64,000 bases of DNA. Origin: Symsagittifera roscoffensis. Lineage: Eukaryota; Xenacoelomorpha; Acoela; Convolutidae. The number at the start of each line of letters is the position of its first letter. Positions within the stretch are counted from its first letter, which is position 1. Shown here piece by piece: positions 12,469 through 26,184 of the stretch. The notes beneath the pieces are model-generated. The model was not told the origin of the DNA, searched no databases, and was given only the letters and a program-made list of their open reading frames with translations. Where the stretch lies: the NCBI RefSeq assembly GCF_963678635.1, contig NC_087063.1, positions 59,776,759 to 59,840,758 on the forward strand. The letters run 5' to 3'. Both the position numbers and the translations under genes were made by a program.

Positions 12469-13815
12469 GCGCTTAGAAGAGGCAGAAATCAAAGACGGAT
12501 TTTCATTTCTAGATAAGGAAACCTACGATAAACTACGACTCACCAGGTGGCTGGACAAGTCAGGTTACGCCATACCAGGACACCCTGAACTTCCGGTAGA
12601 GACGACCGCCTAAATAAAAGGAATTGGCCAGGGGTGATCCAGTCTCATTGAATCTGCTAGTCCGATCCAATCTGGTGCAGCAGGAGCCAACCAGGCTGGG
12701 TATAAACAGTATAGCCCTGCTAAATAGGACAGTGATCGAGGCGCCGGACGTCATGGGGAAGCTCCGTGACTTGCTGGATAGAGAAGCCGACAGACATGAT
12801 CGTGAGTGGAAGGAGACCGTTCAACGGTTGACTGTCATTGAGAGAATGGAGAAGAGGCAAGTGACCATTCGCAGTCGCGATGTGGAGCGGGATTGCCGGT
12901 CGATAGTGAATCAGTTGGTGTCTGGTTGAGGACTTCGTTCACAGAACGTGGGAAATCGACCCCTGTCCAAACCACTGAAGAAGTCAGGGTCAAGTCGAAA
13001 TCCAGCTTCACGTGAAAAGAACAATTTACGGATGCAAGGGATGCGTACGAACCGAGCTTGAATTTTTCATCCGGGGAGACAATGTTGAGACAACCAAAGG
13101 AAAGAATGTTGTCCGGGGAGCCGGGTTCAAGGCGACCAAGGGACAAAGTTTTTTTTGGAGAGTCAAGAAACATGATGTGGAATCCTTATGTGATGACTCG
13201 AGGCCCCAGTCCTGGGAGAACACATCGGAGACTACTTCCAATTCTGATGTTTTGGAGATTGCGATTCATTCCTGGTTGGTGGAATGGAAACAGCGCGGGC
13301 TGGACCGGGAAATGCATCAATATCCAGACAGAGACAGGTATCTGACGAGAAGGGCACTGTAGTGGACAATGCCGCAGAGGAGCTTGAACTGATAGCTATG
13401 TCAAAACGCCCAACCAGATTACTGCCACATGGCACTATCGTCCGTACCACTCTGGAGCCATCTGTGCAGGAAGCAACGCCTTTGAAGAAGATATGGTGCG
13501 TCAAGTTGATGGACAATGCTCATGCTCCGGAGATAATGAGCGGGCAATTAAACGTGATAAAGATTAAACGTATCTGAAAGCCAGATACTGGCTGTCGGAC
13601 CTCCTAAGTGCTCAACGAAATGACAGAAGGACGAGCAACCTGAAAGGATGGATCGAGAATGGAGCACCTGACAAAGGATATTTTGAAGAAGACAGCTATA
13701 AGATCTTGAAGCAGTTTTACCTGAAAAGAAAAGATTGTTGTACCTGAACAAAGACGGAATCGTAGCCTGTTAACGTAAAGAGGAGGACACGGTCCTTTAT
13801 AAGTACAATTCGATA
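12469..13815 (+). pseudogene. Element A RNase H-integrase linker, fragmented
   Basis: About 1.35 kb corresponding to the unusually long linker of element B (B RT-ORF residues ~390-875). Open fragments at 12624-12929, 13012-13362 and 13284-13577 match B segments such as IWCVK and SKRP/SKRS. Two copies of a CCGGGGAG motif at about 13065-13078 and 13111-13120 correspond to the repeated motif of the B linker. No enzymatic domain recognised. Confidence 0.75.
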
Positions 13816-14850
13816 GTGTTACCACAGTTATACCAGACCGAACTGCTCTTTTGTTCACATGACCAGATGGGTCATCAAGGCGTGTACAAAGTGTACAACA
13901 GGATACAGAAACGATTCGAATGGCCTGGTTTGAAGAAAGCTTGTGAAATTTGGATCTCTGCATGCTTGTCTTGTCAACAGGCGACAGACTCCGGGAAACT
14001 AAGATTCCCTCTGCAGCCAATAGAATCATCGGGATTCAATGAAGTAGTGCAGATTGATCACCAGAAGATATGCATGACAGCCACGGGCTACAATCAGGTG
14101 CTGGTAATGATTGATCATTTTACGAAATATGCAGAGGCAGCGCCCTGCATGACAGCATCAGCGGAAGAAACATGCGATCACTTGATAAATGTGTGGAGGC
14201 ACGGCTGCCCCATCACATTCCAATCGGACAATGGCAAAGCATTCGTGGGTGATCTCACGAAGGAGTTAAGGAAAAGGTTGCAGGTAGCACAGGCCCACTC
14301 GACCTGCAAACGAATGGCCTAATCGAGAGGCAAAATCGCACGCTGGTATCCATGTTGAGAGTCTATTGCTCACGCTGCATGGATGACTGAGATAGACACT
14401 TGCCGCAAGTGATGGGTGCTTACAACAGCAGAGAGCATTCCACCACGGGAATAAGACCACATATGATGCTAACGGGTCACGAAAAAGCGCTTCCGTTGAC
14501 GTTTTTCTACCCTGAATATGAAAGGAAGAGAACAGCACCGCAAACGTACGTGCGTGAGGTCATTAGAAGACAGCAGGACCTCAATGACTTATGCAGGAGG
14601 AACACGCAACAGGCGCAAATTAGACAAAAAGAGGTTTGATAAAAAGGACTGCCGATGCAAAAGCCTACTCAGTTGGCGATTACGTCTGGGTATTCCAGGA
14701 AGTGCTTCCACCAAAAGGAACCAAAATTTTTTTTTTGAAACATGGCGTGGCCCATTTCAAATAACAGAAGTGCACCCAGGAGGTCAGTTTTATCGACTGA
14801 GCACAGGAAGAGCAGCTCATTACGAAAACTTCAAACCGCACAATGCCTGA
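13816..14850 (+). pseudogene. Element A integrase, broken
   Basis: Integrase joins element cDNA to host DNA. The zinc-binding H-H-C-C region is visible (SHDQMGHQG ... CLSCQQ, 13855-13980). The catalytic core has QIDHQKICM and QSDNGKAF. The core loses its frame near 14300, before the catalytic glutamate, and resumes at 14400 and 14518. The C-terminal part keeps WRGPF (TGG codon at about 14742-14744) and HYENFKPHN. That TGG matters because element B has TGA at the same codon. Confidence 0.9.
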
Positions 14851-16161
14851 TAAGAGGACTAGTGCATCCCAGCGGACATGCAAGAGGGAGACTATTTGAT
14901 ACTGGATCCTGCTTGTGAGGTGAATGAAAGGGGTACTCGCGACAAAAACGACGGGAATGAGGTGGTGGATGATTGCGATCTACCACTGGACCTGGAGTTG
15001 ACCGAGCGAGTAGAGGTGGACGACGAAACTCTACCTTATGCCGAAGAGGACTGGGACTGCCCAGAACCAACTGAAATTGACAAAGGAATAATACAACCTG
15101 ACTTTCCTCTCACCATGGAGACACGCCAGAGCAAGAAAGGAAGGAGCAAGGAGAAGTACAACCCGTATGGCGAGGATTTCGTCAGAGACAGGATAGTTTT
15201 AAGTGATATGATGGTCTCGCTGGTAAGACTGGATGAAGTAACGGTGCCGAGAATGATCGACTTGGTAAATAACATGGATCAGGATTGGATCGACGATCGC
15301 TCCGAACCAGAAGTAGAAATCGAACCAGAGGTGGAGCAGACTCATGAGCAAGAATTAACGAACTTGCGAGTGCTCGAATGGCTCCACGATCTGCCGGCGG
15401 ATCCTAAGGAGACAACCTTGACGATTCAGGATGTCGATAAAGACGGCATCAAGTACGTCAGCCATGACAATACCGAGTCCAACGGCGTCGCCCCAGATGG
15501 CCCTCTACGCGTTCCGCAATCCAACCTCGATCTGCTCGACTTTGGGCAATCGACGGGGACGCCGATGGATATTTTTGTCCGGGGAGTGGGGGTAGGACTC
15601 ACCCACACCGAAAACCTGATCATTCAAAAATTGAAAACGGCAAGAGAAACCGGAGAACTGGAAACGGAAGGCGAGAACGCTGAAAAACCACCTTTTGGAC
15701 GAATTTTTGAATCTTATTTTGACCTACCGAACCATTATTCAAAAAATACCGTCATAACGGACAGCGATCTCATACTCACAAAACGTACATGCGCTATAGC
15801 GATAACCGCGGATCTAAGCTTCAAAACAGCACTAGCGGCTGACTTTAAAAGAGAGTATAAGAATAACGAGTTTTTATGGAAACAAAGGCCTGGTGTGGGA
15901 GGGATGATAGCGCTGCCCCCTGTTCCATCACAGATACCAGGGAAATATTTGTGTTTCCTGGTTACTAAGGCCACTGATTGGCAACACGTAAATTTAGAGA
16001 GCTTGGTATTGGCCTTGACTCGACTTAGGGATTTTCTGGTTGAGAGAGGAGTGACCTCTCTCTGGTTACCAGTCTATGATCCCAATAGGGGAAAGCTACA
16101 TCCGAGAGAGTTGTACGCCCTTGTACACGTGATTTTTTCAGAAACTGACATAGAGGTTTAG
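14851..16161 (+). pseudogene. Element A Pol C-terminal extension with macro-like domain
   Basis: After the GPF module an acidic extension is open for 427 codons (14878-16161) and ends in a macro-domain-like region (about 15745-16158). Visible pieces are AIAITADLSFKTALAADFKR, then GGMIALP, KYLCFLVTK, a helix with LTRLRDFLVERGV, then LWLPVYDPNRGKL and a final VHVIFSETDIEV strand. That order matches the ADP-ribose-binding macro fold of the TARG1/Poa1 type. The lysine of VTK is present here, but the usual GCG(L)D loop is replaced by YDPNRG. No stop is seen over 427 codons, although neighbouring genes are full of lesions. A few lines upstream the frame is connected to integrase. I infer a Pol-fused domain, probably ADP-ribose binding rather than hydrolytic. 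Confidence 0.75.
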
Positions 16162-16659
16162 TTACATAAAAAGTACTATCTGAGCATATGCTAGGAGTTG
16201 CATTCGGCGATAAGTGGTTTTTATTAATTTCATTTTAAAGGAATTAGGATCAAGTTAGGTTAGCTAATAGGGATTATGTTTTTATGTAATAATGTAGATA
16301 TATGATGTTATGTTTCATGTGTTATGTTATGGTTAGGTTATGTTTTATGTGATGTTTGTGTCCTGAAAGACCTGGAACAATCCAGGTAGTGAAGGTGACA
16401 GCGCTCATTTGTGCTACCTCGATAAGGTTGAAGGTGGACGATCCACCTTGGTGGTAAGTTTTAAATCAGCAACGAAGAAAAATTTCAATGGATCGTTTTA
16501 AAGAAAATTGATGTGAATGATGTTTTATTCTGAAAATGGGACGGCATGAAATGATGGTCTTAAGTCGTGACTTGCTTTTTAGATCTTGATTGATCAAATC
16601 TTGTTTATTGAAACTAACAAACAAGAAGGAACTCGACGAAGAAAATCAACACGATAGAA
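16162..16659 (+). other. Element A intercistronic region
   Basis: No gene seen. AT-rich, with repeated GTTATG/TTATGT units around 16280-16350. Element B has TTATG tandem units in the equivalent gap. Cistron II would need splicing, an internal promoter or trans-splicing to be translated; the signal is not identified. Confidence 0.6.
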
Positions 16660-18561
16660 ATGAGTGACACGAATGAATTATCGGAATTCCTCTCAGCGAG
16701 TCTAGGAGTGACTCTAGACGAGATCTATCAATGGCTGATTGATTGTGACTTTACACGAGACAACCCGGGACTGGCGATGTTTGTGGTCGCACTCCTCAAC
16801 GCGTTGGGACGAGAGGGTCGAGGGAATCGCCCCACGGAAGTGGTGTTGATGCCGGGACCGCCGAGAGAGGTCGAAATCGATTGATGAGATGGCGCCGAGG
16901 AGAAATGTCCGAGCACGACTTGGCTCGTGAGCCGGGACTAGGCGGGCAGAGGGATCAGCGGCTAGGTGAGATGCCCCTACCTGTTCAGTCTGCACAGCCG
17001 CTCATCGGAGCAAAAAGACTACGTGATGGGCCGGGCCTTTCCAACAACTGCTCATCCTCTGAAGAGAGTGAAGGTGAGCGAGATAGAGATACAGACCTCG
17101 GAGACGATCGAGACCTTGGAGAAGAAAGAAAGGGATCAAAACGAGCTGTGTGCCAAGCTGCAGGAGTAAAGGGCAATACCTCGAGAAAGGGAAGAATGGA
17201 AGAAGAAGTTTGAAGATCTGCAAATGGCTTACAAGGAAGAGATAAAACATCTGAAGGAATTTTATGTGGCAAGGGTGAGCCAAGTGTCACCGGAGGTTCT
17301 GGCAACGATGAACTCCTCGGAGGCATCCAGGGACACACGTCCCAGGACGAGAACACAGGAGCTGTGCGCAGCGAGAGAGCCCGAGGCTCCTCTTTAGACA
17401 TCACAGTCTGCTCCGAACCCGAGAAATACAATACCAGACCCCCCAGACACCTATCTCGCTCCTCAGTTCCAGGAGTCGTTCAATCAGGTAGCCAGAGCAG
17501 CTATGAACGAGATCAATAGGACCATTACCCGGGCGCTAGGTAGGGTCGTCCCTTCCTAACGCTTTGATCGTTCTTCGAGCTGCTCGGAGAGAATACCCCG
17601 AACTGTAGTACCAACAGGGACCGCGCATGGCGGGACGATTCAGAGATCTCGCGTGTCTGATATTAGAAAGAACCTAACGGTGCGCAACCAGTTCGTGCAA
17701 GTGGCCGCGGAGCATCCTCGTGCTTGTCTGAATGGCATGGGCTGGAACCCCGCCATAAGCAACCAGGCAATTCCCTCAGGGAGTCGTCATTTGGTTATAG
17801 GGGACAGTTTAGTGAGGGATCTGAACGAGATCTTTGTCAACGGGCAGACTACTGTCCTATCTTTTGGAGGCGCTTCCGTGGCTCAAGTCATCAAAATGAT
17901 GGAGTTCCAGGGAGAGGATCACCTAGACACGCTGGTGATAATGCTCGGGACCAATGACGTTTCGAGGGCCCCTGTAACCCCAGAGGGTAAGTGGGAACCC
18001 CTACTGGTCTGCCTTCTGAATGAGCTGAAGGAGAAGTACAGACCCAGAACGTGGTTCTATGCACGATACCACAGAACTCAGAGGTGGGCACGCCGGTTGC
18101 GGATTTTATGAATGGTAACCCGACCCGGTGGAACGAGATGACTCGCAGTCTGGTAAGGAGCAACCCCAGCGAGCTGCGACTCATGAATCTGGAAAACATG
18201 CTACGCATGGTGGATCACCTCGCACTCACCAGGAATGGAATACACTTCAAAACCCAGCAAAGGAGGCACTGGATAAACGACGTGTTCCAGACGCAGTTGA
18301 GGGAAATGGAGCAAGAATTGAGGACAACCAGCTCACTGGCTCGGACCAGTTCGACTGGAGGAGGTAGAGTGAGGGGTAACGTGCCAGAATCACTCGCTAA
18401 TCGCCTCGGGCCCCTGGCAATGGAAACGGGTGCAGCTGCTCCCGTCGCTCCAAGCTCAGATGTGAGAGAGAGAGGTTGGGGACTGCTCCTCCTCCCAGAA
18501 CACAACCGTTGGAGAGCCGACTTGGGAGATCGGTTGATCAGAACCGGACTAGCTCAAGACC
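16660..18561 (+). pseudogene. Element A cistron II: N-terminal region and SGNH hydrolase domain
   Basis: ATG at 16660 opens a 74-codon piece matching the element B N-terminus (shared NRPTEVVLM-type segment), then frameshifts. A coiled-coil-like stretch follows in pieces (16881-17213). The SGNH/GDSL hydrolase domain is clear: LVIGDSLV (GDS at 17800-17808), SFGG (block II) and LGTND (block III) in 17653-18111. Block V, NGIHF, falls in the next frame (18051-18569), with Asn where Asp is expected. In that second frame the domain continues without a stop into the downstream region, showing that the SGNH domain and the giant region belong to one polyprotein. Esterase activity is inferred only; this copy is broken. 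Confidence 0.82.
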
Positions 18562-20865
18562 GTGTCTAGGAGGAATGACCCGCCCGCTACCGCAAACCCT
18601 GCTTCGACAACAGGACAATCGACGAGCACCGTGCCGTCGGAGGGAGTTGAACCAGGCAGCGTGCTGCTTTGGAACCGTCCAGATCCCAGCGGTTGGGGAC
18701 AATATAAGACGGACATGTCAGCGAGATTGAACATGAACACATTGACGTGTCGGGAGGATGCAAGGAAGATGATCGGCGGAGAGGGTCCCAAGGTGTCGGG
18801 ATTATATGGAATACCGAGCTTGGATTGTCTGTTGGCGGAACAGGAACAGTTTAGCTCCACGACTACGCTCAGGTACGTGGACCTTAATGGATTGCCTCAG
18901 GACAATACCTTTGGACCCTTGAATACCCGATCTCTTACGGACGTCCATCGGAGAGCCAGAGAACTGACACCACCTGCTCGGAAGGGCAAGTTTCTGGCAG
19001 AGAATAAGCCTAACAACAAGCATCACAAGATTTACAGGCAGTTCGCTAAACCACCCGGCCAGGCGCCTGGTGAATATTCGAGGGACTATCCCCGAGCGAC
19101 CTCGGTGGAAGGGGACGACAAGAGATATGCGGGACTGAAGGCACCAGTCGGTGACAGCCTGTTTGCCGCCTATGATCCCTTGGATATAAAGGCTTCCAAA
19201 TACCTGATAGTAGCCAGTTCGGATTACCTCTGCACGCCCCGTTCTCTCTTTTGGCCCGATGTGGTTTTCTTGACTGCGCCTAAATTGGACTGGGGACAGT
19301 CAGCAGGCATGATGATAAGTGTGCGAAGGGTAGTCAGCATGGAGCCGCAGGTGATAGTAGTTGCAGGCTCGAATGATCACCTGCAGAGCAGAAGGTTGTT
19401 GTCCCGTCTGACGGATGTGTCGATCCCGAGCAATGAGGGCATAGGAGAGGCGATAATGACATTGCTCTCAGCCATGGCTGATGCAGAATCATCAGTACAA
19501 CGACGCTTCACTCAGAATGTAGTGAAGGTCGTCTTTGTGTTATCACCGGGGTACGCCACATTGCCAGAACCCCTTCAGTTTGTGTACACAATGGTCAAAA
19601 GGATAGCAGAGGGACGATTCAGCATGATAATACCCGCGCCAAACAGAACGGTGGACCCCAACAACTACTACCCATCCCGATCCGAGCTTCCTGCCATTTG
19701 GGCTGACATTTCCAATGCCATACAGGGATTCAAGGATTGTAGCACAACTCGGTTGGTGCTGGATGAAGTCCTGGGGTTGGAGCTGTCCAACTTCGCCAGA
19801 TTGCTGAAATTGAGACCAGGGGTAGATGACGATCACTTGTTGGTACAACAGGTGGCCGATGATCTCTGGTTCAGACAAATGGATTACGGGGAGAATGAGC
19901 AGGGGAGGACAGTTAGAAAAAACATGACATCGGCAGAAGAGGATCTCATGGCATTGTCTTTGCGTACGACGCCACACACCAACTCATGGTTGTACTTGTC
20001 ACCGAGATTGTGTACCTTGGGAGAAGACGCGTTCGAGCATGCACCGGCGGTAATCAAAGAAATACACGCGTATCTGAAGAACTTGTTTAACGAGAGGGAG
20101 CTAGTTGGGGGCATGATGTTGCAATTGATGCAGGACGTGAACACGATGTCAATGGACAAATTCCAAGCCGATATTTTGGCCACGACGGCACAATACCAGC
20201 AATCAGACGCTATCTTGGGTGGAATGGGAGTTGGATGGTCGCCATCCTTCTTGTCAACGTGCTACCCGAGGGCCTCCCGGAACCTGATCGCGAGCTTTGT
20301 CAAGGATATCCGGAAACTGTCGATCGGCCTCATTTTAGCCTTGTATGTGACATTCGGTCACGAGAATTTCTTAAAAGGACCTGCGAATCTCTTTACCCAA
20401 GCTTTGGCACAGCTGAGATTGGACGGACTCCTCACCCTGATCGCTATGACGTATGGTCGGTTGGGCGATCTGCTCGTGCTATTGCGCTACCCAGAACAAC
20501 TTCAGGGAACTAGTCGTGAATTCAACGCGCAGTTGGAAACCGCCTCGCTCAAGAAGATGAAGGACTGGAGGATCCTCTTTCTCCAATATCTCCTGCAACA
20601 AAACAGGAGTATCACAGGAGAGGATAAGGTGGCGACGGATGCGGGTGAATGTAAACAGTATTGTGGCATGCCCTTGCTGACAGATCTGGCTGTTATGATG
20701 CGGATCGATCCGCTGGCTCTAATTCATGGACTACGGGAGTTCGTCGCAGTGGTGTATGGAACCGTGATGTCATTTGTGTTCCCGGATGTACAAGTGAAGG
20801 CATACAGGAACTCAGTGTTGTATGTCAACCTAGTTTCGGTAGGGGATTGCTCCGTGCTGAATTGA
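18562..20865 (+). pseudogene. Element A cistron II: second SGNH-like domain and unknown region
   Basis: A 767-codon open stretch without a credible own start; it overlaps the end of the preceding frame. It matches the first third of the giant ORF of element B. Around 19200-19400 the sequence YLIVASSDY ... VVAGSNDHL resembles SGNH blocks I and III (GxND-like), but the block I residues are altered. Further recognisable shared blocks are LVLDEVLGLELSNF and FVTVVYG/FVAVVYG-like. Ends at TGA 20863-20865, with more matching sequence after it. No other domain recognised. Confidence 0.7.
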
Positions 20866-23083
20866 GTGGAACAGAAGGAACTGAGAGGGTTAGCCAGCGA
20901 CGATAGGCTATTCGGAAGAATAGCAGAGCCGGGTTGGGTGTTGATGGACTTCAGCGACAATTTTAAGTGCCGAATGGGCCGCGAGGACCTTTCCCGTGTC
21001 CATTTGAATCCGAAGCTTTGGAATCTGCGACCAGTGGTAGAGGATTCAGGAGAGGCGATGAGGGTCCCGCTTTGGCCGGAGGCGTACGCACACGTAAAAG
21101 AGAACCAGCAAGCGTGGCTTTCCGGGTCCAGGCCGCTGCCGGCCGATGCCCTCGTTACACACCGATAAGGAGGATGTTGCTGGGAGTCACATCTCCTGCC
21201 ATTGCCCCTCGCATCGGAGCGACTCGTGATGCAGAAGGAAGAATGCTGAAATGGAGTGGAGGGATGGAGCCGCGCTTCATTAGCTGGAACGCTGCGGCCA
21301 TGCACACGTTCTAATTCACATTCCCCGATGCCTGGAGCCGAAAGAAAATCAAGGCACCACCTTCCAGGAGACCAGAAGTCTCGGCTGAGGTGTGGAATGA
21401 TGTGTATGCACCTGCAGATGATCTGTCAAGATTGAAGTGGTCAGGAGAGGTGAAGGTAGTAATCGTGGAAGTGGCAAAAGTGTGCAGAGGAGGCACGTAC
21501 ATAACGGTGGATGATCTGGCGCCACATGGCGAGGAGTCGGTAGAACTCCTAGTGGTTGAGGAGTTGGTCTATAACGCAGGGGACCTGACCGTACCGGCGC
21601 GGCCGGACTCGGGCATGGATATGCGACAAGGCCCTTCGGGACCTAAGCCAAAACCTGATGCGGATGACGCCGAGTTGATGGATCAGGACGATGATCACAT
21701 GGAGGGAATGGGAGAGAAGTCGTGTGGAGTGGACTTAGGAGCGTTGGAGAGAGACTTGCTGGAATACCAGTTTAGTGAAGACGACGACGGGAAGTCGAAG
21801 GGAATCTATTGTTGATGACACCATCGTCTTTCATGTCCCCTACAAAGGAGGCGCCGGCCAGCTTATTCCCTGTGGACCCAATAAGCCTGGCAATGGACTA
21901 CCGGAGGAGGGACCAACAAAAACTGCTCCATGAGTCACCAAGGAGCAGGTAGTTTGAGGAGACTATGAGGGTATCCTTCCTGAGTACGCTACCGGAAGAG
22001 GAGTGGGAGAGATACCAGAGTGAACTTGAACATAAGACGGGATTTACCTGGAACCGAGTGACCTTCATAGGACATGGGACGTGATACGTAGATACGGGCC
22101 GCAGTCCGTAACGAAGGTGGGATTAAACCAACCCATCATGCGCGAGGTTCTAAAGAAAATCATGAACTCCGTAGAGTCTGTTGCTTTGACCGAGTCAGTT
22201 ACAGAGGACAGTGCCGATGATCAGCAGATCACGAGGAAGTTACCCGTCAGACGAGCCAAAAAAGCGGTTGAAAGGAAAGACAGGAAAACGAGCCGTGAAC
22301 CAGAAAGTCAAAAGCCAGCACAGTGGTGGCCTCCTTGGCAGGAGTAGCTCGTTCAGGCGAAGTGGGCAAGGAGATGGTGTGACACTGGCCGGGGGAGAAA
22401 AAGAGAACCTGATACCCCCAATGCTATTGGCAGGTTTGACCACAACGGCCACGAAATTGAAGAAAAATGCACGGACTCTTGCGGATACTAAGCTAGAATT
22501 GGAGGTCATCAGTCAGTGTGGATCTGGAGGACTTGATGATTACAAGCCCTCGCGAACCAACATGGCCCGGGTTAAGCTGGAAGTACAACTCGACGTGGTC
22601 GAGTATAGTCGAATCACAGTGCCAGACTCGGTCCACGTGGGAGATCCGGCAGGGGGTTATGTGGAGATGCTGAAGGCGAGGAATTCCGCGAGAGGGCACC
22701 TGATGGCTTGGAATGAGAAGCAAGCCATGCAGGAGTATCTGAGGGAGCTGACGGAGAACTCCAACTTGAAACGGAAAGAATATGGCACGGTGATGTCCTC
22801 GGAGGCAAATGAAATCGGGTTGGAGAAACTGCTAGAGATCTCTTGGAGGGCGGCCCTCCAAAGATACTTTGACGAGACGATGCATGCGCCGACGACGGTG
22901 GCAGCATATATGGCTTATCCGTGTACAGTAACTGACTTGCAGATACGATTGGCCTGGTGTTTGATGGGAATCAAGAAGGTGGAATATGAAGCCAACAACG
23001 ACTCGAAATCAAAGGAACAGGAACTGGAATTGATGGAAGCCCTGCAAATGTTGATTTCTGGAGACGATTCTGCGATTGCCTGA
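20866..23083 (+). pseudogene. Element A cistron II: middle region, several frames
   Basis: Continuation of the giant polyprotein in broken pieces: 20866-21168, 21390-21815 (acidic), 22081-22347 (LNQPIMREVL, also in B) and 22211-23083. It includes an acidic, low-complexity stretch corresponding to the acidic centre of the B protein. Stops and shifts at about 20865, 21168, 21315, 21815 and 22340 show decay. I recognise no known family. Confidence 0.7.
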
Positions 23084-25438
23084 GCTAAGCGTAAGGATGC
23101 CCTTTGCTTCGTAAGGTTCGTGGTGGATCGTATCCCCTCTCCTGTATTGGGAGAATGCATAAAAACTATTCGGCAAGGGGGTGTTGATGGTGAACGAAAC
23201 TTCCTGAGGGCCCCCTTGGAGCTATATCAGGACATGCCGCTGGCCATACCAAAAAAGGAGTCGAACGACATGGAGAGCTACCGCTGGTTGAAAGAAGTGA
23301 GAAGGTATTCCAACAAAGAGTTGAAAGTGATCCGGGAGTTAATTGAGGCAGTCAGGGCACAGAAAGACTATGCAACACTCGTGCAGTCGTTCCAATATGT
23401 GTCTGGCATACCGGGGATGGCATATAATCCCTTCGTGAATGAGGAGGCCAGGGAAGCGTACTTTGACTATGAGCAAGTTATAGTACTTGATTTCTGGGTG
23501 GAGCGAGTCAAGGAAACTGGCATGTTGATGGTCGAACAACCCAAGCTGGGAATTGTTTTGGAAGAACGAGTGGTCGAACCCTCGGTTCCCGAGCTAAAGG
23601 GGCAAGTGAGTTTTGATTGTGGTTCTTGGGACGGTCCCTTGAAAACCAGCTTAGTAACTATGTGGGAACTCATGAAGCCTTCTTGGTGTCCACATCCAAA
23701 CGCCGGTTCAATCTGGGATATGACGGTAGATATTACGTTGGACTTGGACAATGACGCGATCTTACACGATCTGGCCATGATACACCATCTGCTGGCCATG
23801 AGCGTATCGAAGCAGAAGAACAACCCATCCATGGAACCATCCGAAGGAAGTCCATCGAGTGATTGGTTGAGAAAGAGTACTTGTCTAGCCCTAAGTAGCG
23901 GAATGGACGGACATGTGTGCAACTCGGAACATTGCCTGATTACGCTGAGTGAGCAGCATCGCCAACTGGCGCAGATGTATGGGAGGTTGAGCATGTCGGA
24001 TAAGAGTGGGATGGAGTTGATCGCGGACTGTCACGGAGTAACGGAAGTGAACTTGATCACTGCCTTGGGATTTTGCAGCATGACGAGCTCGATGGAATCA
24101 CTGGAACGCCTAGAGCGTGCCCACAGGCTAGTGACGTCCCTCAGTATGAAAGTATTCCCTGGAGCACTAAAGACAGAGCAAAAGATTGGAGGCTGGCGAG
24201 AAGCTCTGGAAATTGAAACGAATTTGAAGGATAGTGAGGCCTATCATAGACCTACTGGCTCGAAATATCTGGTGGGATCGAGCTCTGCACCATATTGCAA
24301 TAGTAGATACCCTACGCACATGGTGGTGATGGATGCGAGGACACAGCAGGTGTTGGTCGACCAACTCTTCTCTGTGCCAAAGTGCGTGAGGTTGGCCAGA
24401 ATGTCGGAAAGGTCGTATGATTTATTGGCGGAGTTCATTCGGGCCGTCCCGAAGAGATCTGAAGGCGAGTTGCAGGATGTAGTGCGTGAAGAGTCCATGA
24501 GATTGAACGAGGGTAATGTGAGTGAATTCCAGAAGCAGAAAGCGAGTGGAGCGCTACCCACTGAATTCCCCACCATAGAAGAAAAGGACGATGTGCATAG
24601 AATAATAATGGAAGTGGAACCGTTGCTGGGAGCCTCAGGGTATTGGACCCGAAGGAACATACTGATGACCCATGGGGAGTATCCTTGTCACTGTCTAGCG
24701 CAGACGTTATGGTACCCCAAACGCGGGAATCTGGTATTGGTGTGGGACGTGGCGGAGTTGTATTCCACGGGGTTGCCCGATCAAAATCAACAAGTGTCAA
24801 TCGTGGTTTTTAGTGCCATGCTGGCGGTGAGATGGTTGGAGGTCAACGCGGGCACAAGTGGGCAGGAGATGGCTGTGCCGACACCTGAGCAGCTAAGCAA
24901 CGTAAAGATGAACCGCAACCTGGATCTTTTCAGAACCACTTGCAAGGTTTTGAGAATACCCAAAGCCATTGAAAGAATATGATCAAGGCAAAGGTTGATG
25001 CCTTGGTTCCGTGCAGTGATGACATCATGGATGCATGAACGCACGAAGCGTCATATGTCTAGGAAGACGGAAGCCTATCGATCCTTCCAGCTAGATATAG
25101 GACCGGGAGCCTATAAAAGAGCATTCTTGACGCACAGAAACGCTGTTACCACGGCGGTGAAGCGAGTAGATGGAACACTTTGTGTGATAGAGGTCTTACG
25201 AGCTGACCTAGAACGGAATGCGAGGTTGTGTCTTCACAACAGCTTTTGCAGGAACCGGGAGCAAAAGGTGAACGTGGACTTGCTACCTTGTTGTAAACCG
25301 AGGCTGTTAGAACAGGAGAATTGGGGGACGGCCCTCAACTCCATGGACATGTTTGGAAGAAAGTTCTGGAAGACAGTGAAGCTGAAGAGCAAGAACAAGA
25401 AGCAATGGAATGAGGAAGATGGAACGAGAAAGATGTAG
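23084..25438 (+). pseudogene. Element A cistron II: C-terminal region
   Basis: Open 23120-24982, then a TGA (24980-24982) and the same frame continues to TAG at 25436-25438. The B counterpart has a tryptophan codon at that TGA, so it is a nonsense change. Shared blocks with B include YNPFVNEE/YNPFLSED, LIADCHG, VPKCVRLARMSE, FPCHC/YPCHC and a cysteine-rich tail (LCLHNSFCRN ... LPCC). The conserved Cys/His residues suggest structure or metal binding, but no family is recognised. Confidence 0.75.
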
Positions 25439-26174
25439 GGAGGAAGAAGAGTAGAGAGAGAAGGAGAAAAACTTGTTTGTCTTTGTGCATTAAAACTGAT
25501 ACCAATCAACCAAATTTGACTATTGAGACTCTTAAACTTTTTGTTTTGATTTAGTTTGTTCAGACCAAACTTTGAAAATTGTTGCAATTGTTGAAATTGT
25601 TGAAAGAAAATTTTGGTTGTACTACATATGTATATATATATATAGAACATAGGTGAGTATATTTACCTATTTAAACACGACTGATGTTTTTAACATGTGT
25701 AAGACATGTGTTCACTGTGTGGCGACCTGGTAAGTTTGGGTAAGCTCGCTCGAAGAGGCTGAGTAACTCAATAACTTCCCTAGCCACAGAGTTTCTTAGT
25801 TTTAATATCAAAGAGGACCGCATAAATAATTAATTATACTTGGTGAGTGACATTAAGTTAATTTTAACGGGCGCGTGGCTATGCCACGTCCCAACTTTTT
25901 AATCAGCAAGAGCGAAAAAAAGTTTTATGGCAAGATGACGTGAGTAGTCAGAAAAGAAATTTTATCTAGGACACTCCTCGTGGTATAAATTTTGTGAAAA
26001 TCTTGAAAGGCAGTAGGATAGAGTATGATGCCAATTGTGACACGTAGTGAGTTGAGGTGGAGTAGATAAATTTCATTTTCTAATGCGATTTGTAAGGTTG
26101 ATTATAGAGAACTGCAATACTAGTTGACGATAACCCGGTGTTATGCGATCAATAGGGACATTGATGGGGACTGT
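25439..26174 (+). other. Element A 3' non-coding region
   Basis: No gene. AT-rich with a (TA)n run at about 25627-25644 and a block near 25715-25800 that matches the corresponding 3' region of element B (around 30950-31060, minus). Confidence 0.6.
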
Positions 26175-26184
26175 CCGGGGAGTA
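26175..26184 (+). other. Polypurine tract of element A
   Basis: CCGGGGAGTA directly abuts the 3' LTR, inside a longer GGGGACTGTCCGGGGAGTA. Element B has the same CTGTCCGGGGAGTA next to its 3' LTR (30592-30605, minus). It would prime plus-strand DNA synthesis. Confidence 0.75.
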